Shown one piece after another: positions 26,391 to 35,379 of a stretch of 64,000 nt of DNA. Position numbers and translations under genes: made by a program. Every line of letters begins with the position of its first letter. Position 1 is the first letter of the stretch. The notes under the pieces were generated by a model. That model made no database searches, was not told the DNA's origin, and saw nothing but the letters and a program-made list of their open reading frames with translations. Source of the DNA: Nonomuraea turcica (GTDB taxonomy: Bacteria > Actinomycetota > Actinomycetes > Streptosporangiales > Streptosporangiaceae); NCBI RefSeq assembly GCF_030718205.1, contig NZ_JAUZQF010000001.1:434001-498000 (forward strand), read 5' to 3'.

Positions 26391-26580
26391 GGCGGCCAGA
26401 CTCCACCGCCTAGGTGGTATCGGGGGACACCGACGCGCAGCAGCTTGCCCGCCATGCCGACGCATCCGGCGTGGTTGATCTGCCGGTCTACCTCCACCAC
26501 CGCATCGGCTCCCATCTGATGGGGAAGGAACGTGGGGGCATCTACCGGGTGAGGTCGCTGGCCGGAAGAGAGGAATTCGG

Positions 26581-27471
26581 ATGGTGCATCGCCCGGAAGT
26601 CATTCACGTACGTACCAACCTGGGCCTGGTACCCGGTGTCGAACGGCTCGGTACGGCGCTGCTGGATGAAGGGTTGGCCGAGGCCGTCGGCGCGAGCGTC
26701 GGGCCGGTGGTGGAGGCGCCACCGTACTCGGGGGACCGCGTTCACCCGAGCCGGCTGCTCAACGCCGAGGCGATGGCCGAGGTGGCGCTGCGCCAGGCCG
26801 ACGTCGTGGCGGACACGATCGAGGACGGCCGGTTGCCCGTGGTCCTCGGTGGGGACGACAGCGTGATATTCGGTAGTTTGCTGGCGCTGCGTCGGCGAGG
26901 CGCTTACGGCTTGGTGTTTCTCGACGCGCACATCGACTTCTATCCGCCCAGCGACTCGCCGACAGGTCAGGCGTCGGATTCCGAGATGTATCTCGCGTTC
27001 GGCCACGGTGCGGACGTGATCGCGAACGTGGGCGGGGCACGGCCGTTGGTAACCCCTCGGGCCGCAGCGTTGATCGGCCACCGTGACTCTGACGAGTGGC
27101 GGGACACCGGCGCGGTGCTGTCCGCCACCGATGCCCTGGTCGTCTCCCTAGAGGAACTGCGTGAGAACGGCGCGGAGGCCACTGCGCAGCGTGCGCTCGC
27201 TCATCTGCACGGCACGGGCGCCGAGGGCTTCCTGCTGCACATCGACGCTGACGTGCTCGACGATGTGCTCATGCCGGCGGTCGACTACCGCGTGCCCGGC
27301 GGGTTGGACCGAAGGGAGTTCGTCGTGCTCGCGGGGACGCTGCTGGCCGACGAAGGGGTCGCGTGTGTCGACGTAACGATCTACAACCCCTTGCTCGACC
27401 CGGACGGCGAGGCACGGCGTAACCTCACTGGCTGCTTGATCGACGCGTTCACCGCACGCGCAGGGTCGTAG
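26581..27471 (+). CDS. Arginase/agmatinase-family (ureohydrolase) protein
   Basis: This is a 296-aa ureohydrolase-fold protein. It has FLDAHIDFY (Mn-binding Asp-x-His-x-Asp) and HIDADVLDD (the second Asp-x-Asp pair), and AVDYRVPGGL fits the following block. The first metal motif reads GGDDS where the family has GGDHS, so one Mn-ligand His is replaced by Asp. Substrate (arginine, agmatine or another guanidino compound) cannot be told. The ATG at 26581 has a GAGAGGA ribosome-binding site. Confidence 0.82.
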   Translation: MVHRPEVIHVRTNLGLVPGVERLGTALLDEGLAEAVGASVGPVVEAPPYSGDRVHPSRLLNAEAMAEVALRQADVVADTIEDGRLPVVLGGDDSVIFGSLLALRRRGAYGLVFLDAHIDFYPPSDSPTGQASDSEMYLAFGHGADVIANVGGARPLVTPRAAALIGHRDSDEWRDTGAVLSATDALVVSLEELRENGAEATAQRALAHLHGTGAEGFLLHIDADVLDDVLMPAVDYRVPGGLDRREFVVLAGTLLADEGVACVDVTIYNPLLDPDGEARRNLTGCLIDAFTARAGS

Positions 27472-27506
27472 TCCGGCCAGGACAAGGTGCCCACGTCTGG
27501 GGACGC

Positions 27507-28016
27507 CTAGGCGGACCTTTCGCCCGGTACCTTCGCGAGCGGCACACCACGCAGGCTGAGCAGCACCATCGCGGCGCACCCGCAGGTGAGTGCGATGTCG
27601 GCGACGTTCCCCACGAACAGGCCGTAGTCGATGAAGTCCACGACGTGCCCGCGGGCGAAGCCGGGCTCGCGGAAGAGCCGGTCGCCCAGGTGGGATATCG
27701 CGCCGCCGAGCAGCACGCCCAGCACGAGCGCCCAGCCGGGCGAGGCCAGCCGGCGCGCCGCGTAGAGGATGCCGACCACTGCGACTGCCGCTGCCAGGGC
27801 GAACACCCATGTCGCGCCGGTGCCTATGGAGAACGCGGCGCCAGCGTTGTACAGCAGCCGGAAGTGGATCAGAGGGGGGATCACGGCGACGCGCTCGCTG
27901 TCGGACAGGGCGGAGACCGCCCAGAGTTTGGTGAGCTGGTCCACGAGCAGGACCACCGCGGCCAGCATGAACATCATGCCGTACAGCCGACTCGAACCCC
28001 GCTCTAACCGCATCAT
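27507..28016 (-). CDS. lspA: Lipoprotein signal peptidase (LspA-like)
   Basis: This is a 169-aa aspartic protease with four membrane helices that cleaves prolipoprotein signal peptides. Conserved blocks are present: VVLLVDQLTKLWAV, the YNAGAAFS block, the first catalytic Asp in ISHLGDRLF and the second in GNVADIAL. The usual Asn of the GNxxDR block is His here. An essential lspA is normally elsewhere in the genome, so this may be an accessory copy (inference). Confidence 0.85.
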   Translation of the reverse strand: MMRLERGSSRLYGMMFMLAAVVLLVDQLTKLWAVSALSDSERVAVIPPLIHFRLLYNAGAAFSIGTGATWVFALAAAVAVVGILYAARRLASPGWALVLGVLLGGAISHLGDRLFREPGFARGHVVDFIDYGLFVGNVADIALTCGCAAMVLLSLRGVPLAKVPGERSA

Positions 28017-28066
28017 TCATGGCCTCCGTGCTGAGACATGCTTCAGGTTGTGAGGGAGGCTGGCAT

Positions 28067-28118
28067 CCTCGCCCGCCCGGACGAACCGGCGACCGTCCTC
28101 GGTCACCATAGTGATCGC
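28067..28118 (-). pseudogene. Fossil of the DUF6891-like gene N terminus
   Basis: About 50 bp match the start of the 21441-22355 gene (antisense, encoding ITMVTEDGRRFVRAGED). Nothing else of the gene remains. Confidence 0.65.
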
Positions 28119-28139
28119 GGGTGCCGAGCGTCCCGAGAT

Positions 28140-28290
28140 CGTCCAGCTCGGCCAGGTGATCGAACGCCTTGGCACGCTGGCCGATCACACTCGAGTGGAG
28201 AAAGCACCCCCTAGAGAACCGGTTCCAGACTGGCTCGCAGACCGGTTGATCTACACGGTCGGGATGGCCCGCGAGGACGTTGCTGCTAGG
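28140..28290 (+). pseudogene. [16 protein letters not shown] remnant
   Basis: One frame reads EIVQLGQVIERLGTLADHT, then [20 protein letters not shown] before diverging. It is the longest visible piece of a helical protein also present in fragments at 9770 and 15516. No start or family can be assigned. Confidence 0.55.
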
Positions 28291-28307
28291 TGCCCGAGCG
28301 CAGGCAC

Positions 28308-29330
28308 TCAGTCGCCCGGCGCGTGGTCCCGAAGAAACGTTCTCGCCACCGCCTGTGCCTGGCTCGCTCCCGGGCTGAGCCAGAAGCCCAGATGGTCCTC
28401 GTGCTCCATCCAGTGTCGTTTCGCGCCGGGTATCCGCTCTGCCGCGAACTCCCCATGCTGGAAGGGCACGTCGCCGTCCTGCCTGCCGTGGATCAGCAAG
28501 GTCGGAGTCGTGATCCGCTCCAGAGGCAAAGCGCCGCGTCGCGCTTGAGCTGCGTCGTTGTCCGTGCCCGGCCAGCGTTCCGGATAGGGGAACGTCACCG
28601 TGAACATCGCTTCGAAGAACGTCCGCACGTGCGGCGTGTTCATGATGTACGAGACGCGCTCCGCCTGTTGCTTCCCGGTGAAGGTGCTGGTCTCCTCCAC
28701 GGTGGCCGAGACGATGGTCTCGAACGATACCTGGGCCGTCAGCAGGGTGAGCTTCTCGCCGACGGCGGTAAGGAACGCTCTCCGCAGCGACGAGCCCGCA
28801 CCGCCGGGCTGCGGCTTGCTCACTCCTCCGATGGAGACCAACCCCCAGACCCGATCCGGATGGCGGGCGGCGAAGGTGTAGCCCACCGTGCTCCCGGCCG
28901 AGACCGCGAGCACACCGACTTGATCGATGCCGAGCTCGTCCAGCAGTGCGGCGAGCAGGTCGGCCTGCTCCTCGTTGGTCGGGCCACTGTCCAGCGGCGT
29001 GCCGAGGTAACCGGGCCGCGAGGGGCTCAGGACGCGGAACCCGTCATCCTGCAGCCAACTGGCGAACAGCCGCCCCTGGTCGGCTCCGCCGAGACCGCCG
29101 TGCAGGGACAGCAGCACGGGACCTTCCGTGCCGTATAAGTCGTACTCGACCGGGCCGAGCCGCGTGCTGACCGTCCGCAGATCGATCTGGACACCGCGGA
29201 TGAGCTCGCGGCGCGGATCAGTGTCGATGCCGCCGTCCCAGAGAAGCAGCGCGGCGATCCCCGCGGCCGGCACCCCGACCAGAACGGCAAGGACCCAGAC
29301 GACGATCTTGATGACTCTACGCTTCCGCAT
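28308..29330 (-). CDS. Membrane-anchored alpha/beta hydrolase
   Basis: This is a 340-aa protein. Residues ~8-31 are a single hydrophobic anchor after a basic start (MRKRRVIK), leaving the hydrolase domain outside. The oxyanion block SLHGGLGGAD, nucleophile elbow LAVSAGST (Ser144), acid in HGRQDGDVPF (~285-287) and His313 in HEDHLGFW form a complete triad. The elbow has Ala instead of the first Gly. Substrate unknown. Confidence 0.87.
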   Translation of the reverse strand: MRKRRVIKIVVWVLAVLVGVPAAGIAALLLWDGGIDTDPRRELIRGVQIDLRTVSTRLGPVEYDLYGTEGPVLLSLHGGLGGADQGRLFASWLQDDGFRVLSPSRPGYLGTPLDSGPTNEEQADLLAALLDELGIDQVGVLAVSAGSTVGYTFAARHPDRVWGLVSIGGVSKPQPGGAGSSLRRAFLTAVGEKLTLLTAQVSFETIVSATVEETSTFTGKQQAERVSYIMNTPHVRTFFEAMFTVTFPYPERWPGTDNDAAQARRGALPLERITTPTLLIHGRQDGDVPFQHGEFAAERIPGAKRHWMEHEDHLGFWLSPGASQAQAVARTFLRDHAPGD

Positions 29331-29803
29331 CGCTCTTGCCTGCTCTCATAAACCCCCATGGTCGTCGAGCCGATGGGCGATTGGCGTCCCACCAGGGGAG
29401 ACTTCGCCTCATACGATGCCGGGACGAGAGGGCCGGCGACCTACCGCCCCGGGAGCAGGCCGGGGGGCCTTGCTGAGGATGAGCGCGAGGCGCCCGTCGT
29501 CCTCGAACGGCAGCCGCGTTCGGCCGCGGATCGGGATAGTCGGCGCCGGCTTGGTCAGGTGGCGGTGGACCCGCTGGGCGTGCCGCCCAGAGGCACCAGG
29601 CTGGGTCTTGGTGCAGCTGCCCACTGCGGCCGCGGGGGAGGCGGTGCTGCCGACGAGGGCGGCGGCTCCGAGAACGACGCTGGCGACGCTGGAAAGGCGG
29701 ACCTCCTCAGCGCCGTGGCCGGGGAGTCCAGCGAGATGGCCGTGCTGCTGCGTCGTCGCGTCGCCGTGCTGGAGCAGCGCATCGAGCAGGCGCGCGCGGA
29801 CAT

Positions 29804-29837
29804 GAGCCACAGCCCTCTCCTCCCGGAGGGGGCTGGT
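29804..29837 (-). repeat. 34-bp repeat, inverted copy of 44345-44378
   Basis: This is an exact reverse complement of the segment at 44345-44378. It can fold into a short GC hairpin (CCCCTCCGGGAGGAG). The other copy ends next to GTCAAT, as does the right end of the IS200/IS605 element at 37874, so it may be a transposon end. Here it abuts an msrA-tail trace. Confidence 0.7.
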
Positions 29838-29882
29838 GCCGCATCGGGCTGTCCGGGCGGCCTGACGTCCGGCGAGGCGTAG
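29838..29882 (+). repeat. Degraded msrA-tail trace (copy 5)
   Basis: This reads GCPGGLTSGEA and a stop, matching the last residues of MsrA ([11 protein letters not shown]). Only ~35 bp are clearly similar; the conserved core is missing. Confidence 0.55.
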
Positions 29883-29894
29883 GCCCGTACAAAA

Positions 29895-30521
29895 TCAGCA
29901 GACGGCGGGCAGTGTGCAGACCTTCGCCGCCATCTTGGCGGCAGTACGATGCAGGGTCTTGAGGGCTCGCTTCTGCGGGTGGCCGAGGGTTTCCAAATCA
30001 CCGGTGTAAATCATCAGCGCACGACCCTTGCGTGCCACGATGCCGGACAACAGCGGAGCCCATTCCTTGTTCAGCTTGTCGTACATCATGAGGCGCATCA
30101 GCGCAGCCTCGGTCCCGAGCCGCGTGCGATTCACCACCCATCGGGTCTTCCCGTCGTTGGACCAGCTGTACGGCTTGCCATGCGGATGGGCCACGCACCG
30201 CTTGGCGTCGGCGAGCAGCTTTCTCATGGCGGTCGTCGCCGCCTTGGCGTTCCGGTAGATCACGAGTTGCTCGCCGTAGTACGAGGGCGCGCTTGTCTTG
30301 TGGACAATAGTGCGTGCCGCCGACCGGTCTGCCGTCGTGGCGCGCTTGCGCCCGCACGGGTTCAGTGCCAAGGGCTCGTTCAGTTTGTCGCTGATCTGCC
30401 ACCACTCCTCGGCTTTCTGTATTTCCGACAGGGGCGCACGGGCGGCCTTCTCGCTCAGCAGGAAATCCTTGGGGATCTGGACGGGGGCAAGGGCGAGGGA
30501 CACCGCAAGGACCACGATCAT
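29895..30521 (-). CDS. Exported protein of unknown function
   Basis: This is a 208-aa protein with a short hydrophobic N terminus (VVLAVSLALAP) that may be a signal peptide, although ATG 30521 gives an unusually short n-region. The mature part has cysteines at about residues 58, 108, 202 and 208 and a mixed alpha/beta pattern reminiscent of extracytoplasmic sensor domains (SYYGEQLVIYRNAKAATTAM). The family cannot be named. A fragment of a sister copy lies at 19345, and both are adjacent to copies of the same membrane-protein gene. Confidence 0.6.
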   Translation of the reverse strand: MIVVLAVSLALAPVQIPKDFLLSEKAARAPLSEIQKAEEWWQISDKLNEPLALNPCGRKRATTADRSAARTIVHKTSAPSYYGEQLVIYRNAKAATTAMRKLLADAKRCVAHPHGKPYSWSNDGKTRWVVNRTRLGTEAALMRLMMYDKLNKEWAPLLSGIVARKGRALMIYTGDLETLGHPQKRALKTLHRTAAKMAAKVCTLPAVC

Positions 30522-30589
30522 GTGGGATTGGACGATCGGCGATCCCGTCCAGTTCGTGATCGTTCTTAGGGATTCACCGTGATCTGGAG

Positions 30590-30745
30590 TTGGTCCACAG
30601 TCAGGCGGTGGACGGGCAGCCGGCGCGGGCCCACGATGGCCTGCTGGGGCAGGATCGGCGTGGCGAGGTGGTCCTGAGTCTGCGCGGCGGTCGCGGTCAG
30701 CGTGGCGATGTCGTGCTGGATGCTCGTGACGATCTCGTTCAGCGC
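30590..30745 (-). pseudogene. MerR regulator fragment
   Basis: About 130 bp closely match the central helix region of the MerR gene at 25636 (encoding EIVTSIQHDIATLTATAA). Both the DNA-binding and ligand domains are absent. It runs directly into a membrane-protein fragment on the other strand. Confidence 0.75.
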
Positions 30746-30747
30746 CA

Positions 30748-30965
30748 CGCTTACCGCGGTGGGCGAGCAGGTCGGCCTGCATCTGACCGAGCTGGCCTTC
30801 GACGTGTTGGGCTGGCTGGCGCTGACCGCGGTCGGCATCCCCATGACCACCGGGCTTCGTATCACCGGCCTGATCACCGCGCTGTCCGGCCTGGCCGCGG
30901 TCGCGCTTCCGTGGGCGACCGGTGCCGACGGCCCCACAGCTGCGCTGGAACGGGTCGGAGGTCCG
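30748..30965 (+). pseudogene. Internally deleted membrane-protein copy
   Basis: This matches residues around VGEQVGLHLTELAFDVLGWL and then jumps to the ITGLITALSGLAAVALPW region of the 25698 gene, omitting about 80 residues and lacking both ends. It is the third copy of this gene in the window. Confidence 0.75.
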
Positions 30966-31013
30966 GCTGGCTTCCCAAGCGGCTGCGGCGGCTCTGGACG
31001 GGTGATCTTTGGG

Positions 31014-32606
31014 TCATTCGAGGTCACGACGGCGGAGCGCCGCCAGCCCGACAGTGGTGAGCCCGGCGGCGACGGCGGTCAGCACGATCAGCGGCGTCAC
31101 GGTGAATTCGGCGACCGGAAGCCCAGGGGTCTGCGCGAACGGCGACACCATCAAGATCGACGGGTTGGCGTGCAGCAGTTCCACCGCGAATTCGAGCACG
31201 AGGCACAGGCCGAGCGCGGCATAGGCGATGATCGCGGTGAGTCGTGGCAGCAGGCCGTACACCAGCGCCGAGATGGCGGCCAGCACCAGCACCGAAGGCA
31301 GCCGCGTCAGGCTCGCACCCAACAGCCGTGCGACCTCGGCGCCCAGATCCCCCGTGGAGAGCCCGTAGACCAGACCCATCCCGAGACCGAGCCCGGCGAG
31401 CACGATGCCCGACCCGGCCACGACGATGGCCAGGTGACCGCCTGCCCAGCGCAGCCTGCCGACCGGGCCGGTCAGGAGGATATCGGCACGGCCGGCCGTC
31501 TCTTCTGCGCGCAATCGCAGGGTCGCCTGAATCGCGTAGACCGAGATGACCTGGCTCATCAGGTAGATGACGAAGGCGAAGAAGCCGTCGACGGGACGGC
31601 TGCCGCCGCCCATCCGCTCGACCAGGCCTCGGAGGGCCTCGCTCGCGTTCAGTTGTTCGGCGGCGCTTTGCGCCGCGCCTCCCAGGCCGGCGCTGAAAGC
31701 GGTGAATGCGACGGCCCAGGCGAGCAACGTGCCCCGCTGCAGCCGCCATGCCAGGGCAAGTGAGGTACGCAGGCCCGGCGCCGCGTCGGTGGGGCCGAGC
31801 CGGGGCGGGAGGATTCCGGCGTCCAGGTCTCGGCGTGCGGATATCCGGTAGGCGCCGGCCACCAGCAGCAGGATCAGGCCGGCGACAGGTAGGAGCGGCC
31901 AATAGTGGTCCCCGGCGAAGGGGCGCATGTGCTGGGTCCAGCCGAACGGCGACAGCCAGGAAATCCCGTGACTCTGCTGGACGTCCGCGGTCGCGCGCAC
32001 CGCGTAAAGGACGGCCATCGCCGTGGCAGCGAGGCCGGTGGCGGTACGAGAGCTTTCGGTCAACTGGGCCGTCAGGCCTGCGAGCGCGGCGAAGAGGCAC
32101 CCGGCGGCGGCGACCGACAGTGCCATCACCAGGGAGCCTTGCGGAGGTAACCCCTGGCCGATGAGTCCCAGTGCCACGAAAAGGGCGGTCACCAGATTGG
32201 CGGCGAACGCCACGATCAGCGTGGCCGTCAGTGCCGCATGCCTGCCGACCACGGTCGAGCCCAGCAGCTCGCTCCGGCCCACCTCCTCCTCCGCCCGGGT
32301 GCCGCGGATCACCAGGAACATGCTCGCCAGCGCGATCAGCAGGGCGGCCTGCCCGCGTACGCGCCACGCGGCGAGCCCTCCGGCCGACGAGTCATAGATG
32401 GGGCCGATCATCATGAGCTGAGTCGGGTCGCCGTTGGTCGTGTGGAGGAACGCCTGCCGTGCCACTTCAGTGGGATAGGCGTCGGCCACCGAACTGGCGA
32501 CGCCGATCACGAGCATCGCCACCAGCCCGAACCAGACCGGTAGCCTCACTCGGTCGCGTCGCAGGATGAGCCGGATAAGTCCGCCGGTGCCGGTGAGGGT
32601 GCTCAT
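31014..32606 (-). CDS. ABC exporter permease
   Basis: This is a 530-aa membrane protein with about 12 hydrophobic segments in two similar halves, the pattern of actinobacterial antibiotic-type ABC-2 exporters. Large extracytoplasmic loops follow helix 1 of each half ([17 protein letters not shown] in the first). It overlaps the ATPase gene by 4 bp (ATGA) and would form the channel for it. Substrate is unknown; exporters of this type often carry drugs or lipids. Confidence 0.87.
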   Translation of the reverse strand: MSTLTGTGGLIRLILRRDRVRLPVWFGLVAMLVIGVASSVADAYPTEVARQAFLHTTNGDPTQLMMIGPIYDSSAGGLAAWRVRGQAALLIALASMFLVIRGTRAEEEVGRSELLGSTVVGRHAALTATLIVAFAANLVTALFVALGLIGQGLPPQGSLVMALSVAAAGCLFAALAGLTAQLTESSRTATGLAATAMAVLYAVRATADVQQSHGISWLSPFGWTQHMRPFAGDHYWPLLPVAGLILLLVAGAYRISARRDLDAGILPPRLGPTDAAPGLRTSLALAWRLQRGTLLAWAVAFTAFSAGLGGAAQSAAEQLNASEALRGLVERMGGGSRPVDGFFAFVIYLMSQVISVYAIQATLRLRAEETAGRADILLTGPVGRLRWAGGHLAIVVAGSGIVLAGLGLGMGLVYGLSTGDLGAEVARLLGASLTRLPSVLVLAAISALVYGLLPRLTAIIAYAALGLCLVLEFAVELLHANPSILMVSPFAQTPGLPVAEFTVTPLIVLTAVAAGLTTVGLAALRRRDLE

Positions 32607-33517
32607 CGCCGTACCACCGCACCCATGCCGGGCAGATCGTCTTCGTAGTGGCGCAGGAACATCTCCTCCAACGTCGGCGGCCGGCTGACCAGGCTCTGCA
32701 CGCCGACCTTCAGGAGCTCGCCCAGCAGCGCATCCAGCGCGTCGCCGTCGACCTGGCAGCGCAGCCGGTTGTCCTGCGTCCACAGATCGTGCACGCCGGC
32801 TGTTCCGGCGAGTTGGGGAACGGGCCCGGCGAGCTCGGCCGTGATCGAGGTGCGGGTGAGGTGGCGCAGCTCGGTGAGCGTGCCCGTCTCCACCGTGCGG
32901 CCGCGCCGGATGATGCTCACCCTGTCGCACAGGGCTTCGACCTCGGCGAGGATGTGGCTGGACAGCAGCACCGTACGTCCTTTGCGCCGCTCTTCCTGGA
33001 TGCTCTCCTGGAAGACCGCCTCCATCAGCGGGTCGAGGCCGGAAGTGGGCTCGTCCAGGATGAGCAGGTCGGCATCCGACGACAGCGCGGCGACGAGGGC
33101 CACTTTCTGCCGGTTGCCCTTGGAGTAGGCCCGCCCCTTCTTGCGCGGATCCAACTCGAAGCGCTCGAGCAGTTCGGCCCTGCGCCGGGGATCGAGCCCG
33201 CCGCGCATCCGGCCGAGCAGGTCGATCGTCTCGCCACCGGACAGCGTCGGCCACAGAGTCACGTCGCCGGGCACGTACGCCAGCCGGCGGTGCAGCGCGG
33301 TTGCGTCTCGCCACGGATCGCCATCCAGCAGCCGGGCCGTGCCGGAGTCCTGGCGCAGCAGCCCGAGCAGGATCCGGATGGTGGTGGACTTGCCGGCCCC
33401 GTTGGGACCGAGGAACCCGTGCACCTCACCGGCCTGGACCGTCAGATCCAGGCCGTCGAGTGCCCGTGTCCGGCCGAAGGTCTTGACCAGACCGGACACG
33501 GAGATCATATTCGACAT
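32603..33517 (-). CDS. ABC exporter ATP-binding protein
   Basis: This is a 304-aa nucleotide-binding subunit. Walker [10 protein letters not shown] (near residue 40), the signature-like [11 protein letters not shown], Walker [14 protein letters not shown] and the switch His in [11 protein letters not shown] are all intact. The C-terminal ~80 residues are the accessory domain of drug-export ATPases. It is first in the operon with the permease and divergent from the GbsR/MarR-like gene across a perfect palindrome. Confidence 0.93.
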   Translation of the reverse strand: MSNMISVSGLVKTFGRTRALDGLDLTVQAGEVHGFLGPNGAGKSTTIRILLGLLRQDSGTARLLDGDPWRDATALHRRLAYVPGDVTLWPTLSGGETIDLLGRMRGGLDPRRRAELLERFELDPRKKGRAYSKGNRQKVALVAALSSDADLLILDEPTSGLDPLMEAVFQESIQEERRKGRTVLLSSHILAEVEALCDRVSIIRRGRTVETGTLTELRHLTRTSITAELAGPVPQLAGTAGVHDLWTQDNRLRCQVDGDALDALLGELLKVGVQSLVSRPPTLEEMFLRHYEDDLPGMGAVVRR

Positions 33518-33537
33518 GCTTCGCAGGCTACATGAAC

Positions 33538-33554
33538 TTCACGAAATTCGTGAA
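33538..33554. promoter_or_regulatory. 17-bp perfect operator palindrome
   Basis: TTCACGAA-A-TTCGTGAA sits in the 89-bp gap between the ABC ATPase and the GbsR/MarR-like regulator, 20 bp from the ATPase start. It is the obvious binding site for that regulator (inference from position and symmetry). Confidence 0.8.
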
Positions 33555-33606
33555 ACATCGATAATCTGTAGCCTGGGGCCTATCAGAGACGACCGCAGAG
33601 GTGTGC

Positions 33607-34164
33607 ATGACCGAGAGAGTTGACGACGAGAGCGGCATGATCGAGAGAGTCGGCAACGCGTCTACGGCCGACGCGCTCCGATTCCTCGAACGGTTCGCCG
33701 TGATCATGTCCGACTCGGGTTATCCGCGCATGGCCGCACGCGTGCTCTCGGCGCTCCTCATCGCCGACGACGGCCGGCGTACCGCCGCCGAACTCGCCGA
33801 CGTGCTGCAGGTCGGCCCTTCGGCCATCTCCGGCGCGGTGAAGTACCTGATGCGGGTCGGGATGGTGACCCGTGAGCGGGACCCCGGGGAGCGTCGTGAT
33901 CACTACCGCGTCGACCAGGGGGCGTGGTACAAGGCGGCGGCGTCGAGCGACGAGGTGTTCCGTCGCTTCGAGGAGGGCGCGCGCGATGGGGCCGAGGTGC
34001 TGGGCGCGGATACGCCCGCGGGCGCCCGGATGGACGAGACCCGGCGCTTCTTCGCGTTTCTCCGCAGCGAGGTTCCCCAGCTTCTGCACAAGTGGAACGA
34101 GGTGAACGCTCAGCCCACAGAGCAGCCGGGCAGCCGAGGTCGGGGGGCTCGGGCCGTCCCATGA
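33607..34164 (+). CDS. GbsR/MarR family transcriptional regulator
   Basis: This is a 185-aa regulator. The winged helix spans about residues 35-95 (GYPRMAARVLSALLIADDGR, AAELADVLQVGPSAISGAVK, then a wing RERDPGERRDHYRV). A helical C terminus forms the dimer interface. It is preceded by GAGG; an in-frame GTG at 33601 is also possible. It probably represses the divergent ABC exporter and itself through the palindrome at 33538. Confidence 0.88.
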   Translation: MTERVDDESGMIERVGNASTADALRFLERFAVIMSDSGYPRMAARVLSALLIADDGRRTAAELADVLQVGPSAISGAVKYLMRVGMVTRERDPGERRDHYRVDQGAWYKAAASSDEVFRRFEEGARDGAEVLGADTPAGARMDETRRFFAFLRSEVPQLLHKWNEVNAQPTEQPGSRGRGARAVP

Positions 34165-34179
34165 CCGCGTGCTTGGTGA

Positions 34180-35346
34180 TCACTCTGCCGCCCGCGCCGG
34201 TGGCCTGCTGAGCCTGCGCGGGAGCCGGGCCGTGGCGGCCAGGACGGGCCACAGGCGGATGGCCAGGTTCCGGGCGAGGATGCCGGGTCGTGTCGCAGGC
34301 ACGAGGAGTGCCGCGCCCTGCCTGATGCCGCGCTGCCTGGGGTCCACCAGGCGGCGGTGGGCGCTCTCATAGCGGCGGAAGGCCGTCTCGGGGTTGCCGG
34401 GGGCGGCGGCCAGCTTTTCGGCCAGGGTGAACGCCCCCGCCATGGCGAGTGTGGAGCCGTCTCCGAACAGCGACACGCAGGACGCGGCGTCGCCGAGCAG
34501 CGCGACCCGGCCGTTCGACCAGCGGGGCAGCACCACCTGGCTGACCGAGTCGAAGTAGAGGTCGTCGGCGACACGTACGCGCTCCAGCAGTTCGGGCGCC
34601 CGCCAGGACACGTCCGCGAACGCGTCGGCCAGCATGCGCTTGTGCTGCCCGGTGTCGCGGTGGTCGAAGCCGGGCTCGGCCGGGCTGCGGTAGAGGAAGA
34701 AAGCCAGGTCGCCGCTGGGTGTGGGGCTGACGGCGACGGCCTTGCCGGGGGCGTTGTGCATGAGCACATCCCGGCCGGGTCCGTCCCCGCCGCCGAGCGG
34801 GGTGGTGGCGACGTAGAGGCCCATGTGGCGGACGATCCCGCCCTGCGCTCCGAAGGCCAGCCGGCGCGTCGTCGAGTGCAGGCCGTCGGCCCCGATCACC
34901 AGGTCGAAGCGGCGGGGCTCGGCGCGCTCGAAGGTGACCTCGACCCCGTGCCCGTCCTGCCGGAGGGCCGCGATGGAGTCGTCCATGAGGAGTTCGGCAT
35001 GATCACGGCAGGTCTCGTACAGGATCGAGGCGAGGTCGCCGCGCGGCAGCTCGATCTCCCCCGCCCGCTGGGCGCCACCCATGTCCATCCGGGCGAGGCG
35101 TCGGCCTTCGGCGTTGACGAAACTGAGCCCGGTGTTGCCGGTGGCGGCCCGGCGCAGCCGCGGCACAATCCCCATCCGTTCGGCGACGGCCAGAGCGGGC
35201 CCGCGGACATCCACCGGGTTGCCGCTGGAGCGCAGTGCCTGGGCCCGTTCGACGACGGTGACGCGGAAACCTTGCCTGGCCAGCCAGTAGGCCAGTGTCA
35301 GCCCGGCTATGCCGGCTCCGGAGATCAGAAGGTTCCGGCTGTTCAT
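34180..35346 (-). CDS. FAD-dependent monooxygenase (TetX/PHBH type)
   Basis: This is a 388-aa aromatic or tetracycline-type hydroxylase. The FAD-binding GAGIAGLTLAYWLARQG dinucleotide motif opens the protein, DLVIGADGLHST is the DG motif and VALLGDAASCVSLFGDG is the GD motif. The length and the C-terminal helix suit the single-component class A enzymes. It is divergent from a TetR gene with an operator between, a layout typical of inducible detoxification or resistance genes. The substrate is unknown. Confidence 0.9.
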   Translation of the reverse strand: MNSRNLLISGAGIAGLTLAYWLARQGFRVTVVERAQALRSSGNPVDVRGPALAVAERMGIVPRLRRAATGNTGLSFVNAEGRRLARMDMGGAQRAGEIELPRGDLASILYETCRDHAELLMDDSIAALRQDGHGVEVTFERAEPRRFDLVIGADGLHSTTRRLAFGAQGGIVRHMGLYVATTPLGGGDGPGRDVLMHNAPGKAVAVSPTPSGDLAFFLYRSPAEPGFDHRDTGQHKRMLADAFADVSWRAPELLERVRVADDLYFDSVSQVVLPRWSNGRVALLGDAASCVSLFGDGSTLAMAGAFTLAEKLAAAPGNPETAFRRYESAHRRLVDPRQRGIRQGAALLVPATRPGILARNLAIRLWPVLAATARLPRRLSRPPARAAE

Positions 35347-35362
35347 GACAGACCTCGCTAAC

Positions 35363-35379
35363 TGGAGGAATTTCCTCCA
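35363..35379. promoter_or_regulatory. TetR operator palindrome
   Basis: TGGAGGAA-T-TTCCTCCA is a perfect 8+8 inverted repeat in the gap between the monooxygenase and TetR genes. A further half-site (CCGGAGGAAAA) lies at 35400-35410. It is the likely binding site of the adjacent TetR protein. Confidence 0.8.

Larger units (their letters stand above)
29331..29894. other. Gap with remnants only
   Basis: No intact gene. On the minus strand around 29600-29720 a signal-peptide-like stretch (VASVVLGAAALVGSTASPAA) without a proper start suggests a lost secreted protein. The right end holds the 34-bp repeat and the msrA-tail trace listed separately. Confidence 0.4.

Noticed and set aside
26414..26866. 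Plus-strand frame overlapping the ureohydrolase start
   Set aside because: Beyond 26581 it reads the ureohydrolase gene in a wrong frame, and upstream it lacks a ribosome-binding site.
29409..29810. Possible small secreted protein on the minus strand
   Set aside because: The signal-like stretch has no start codon at the right place and the remainder has no cysteine or domain pattern. It is kept only as a remnant note.
31014..33314. A single 766-codon frame joining the permease to sequence antisense-frame to the ATPase
   Set aside because: The first ~236 codons are an out-of-frame reading of the ATPase gene. The permease start at 32606 with its ATGA overlap is the sensible one.
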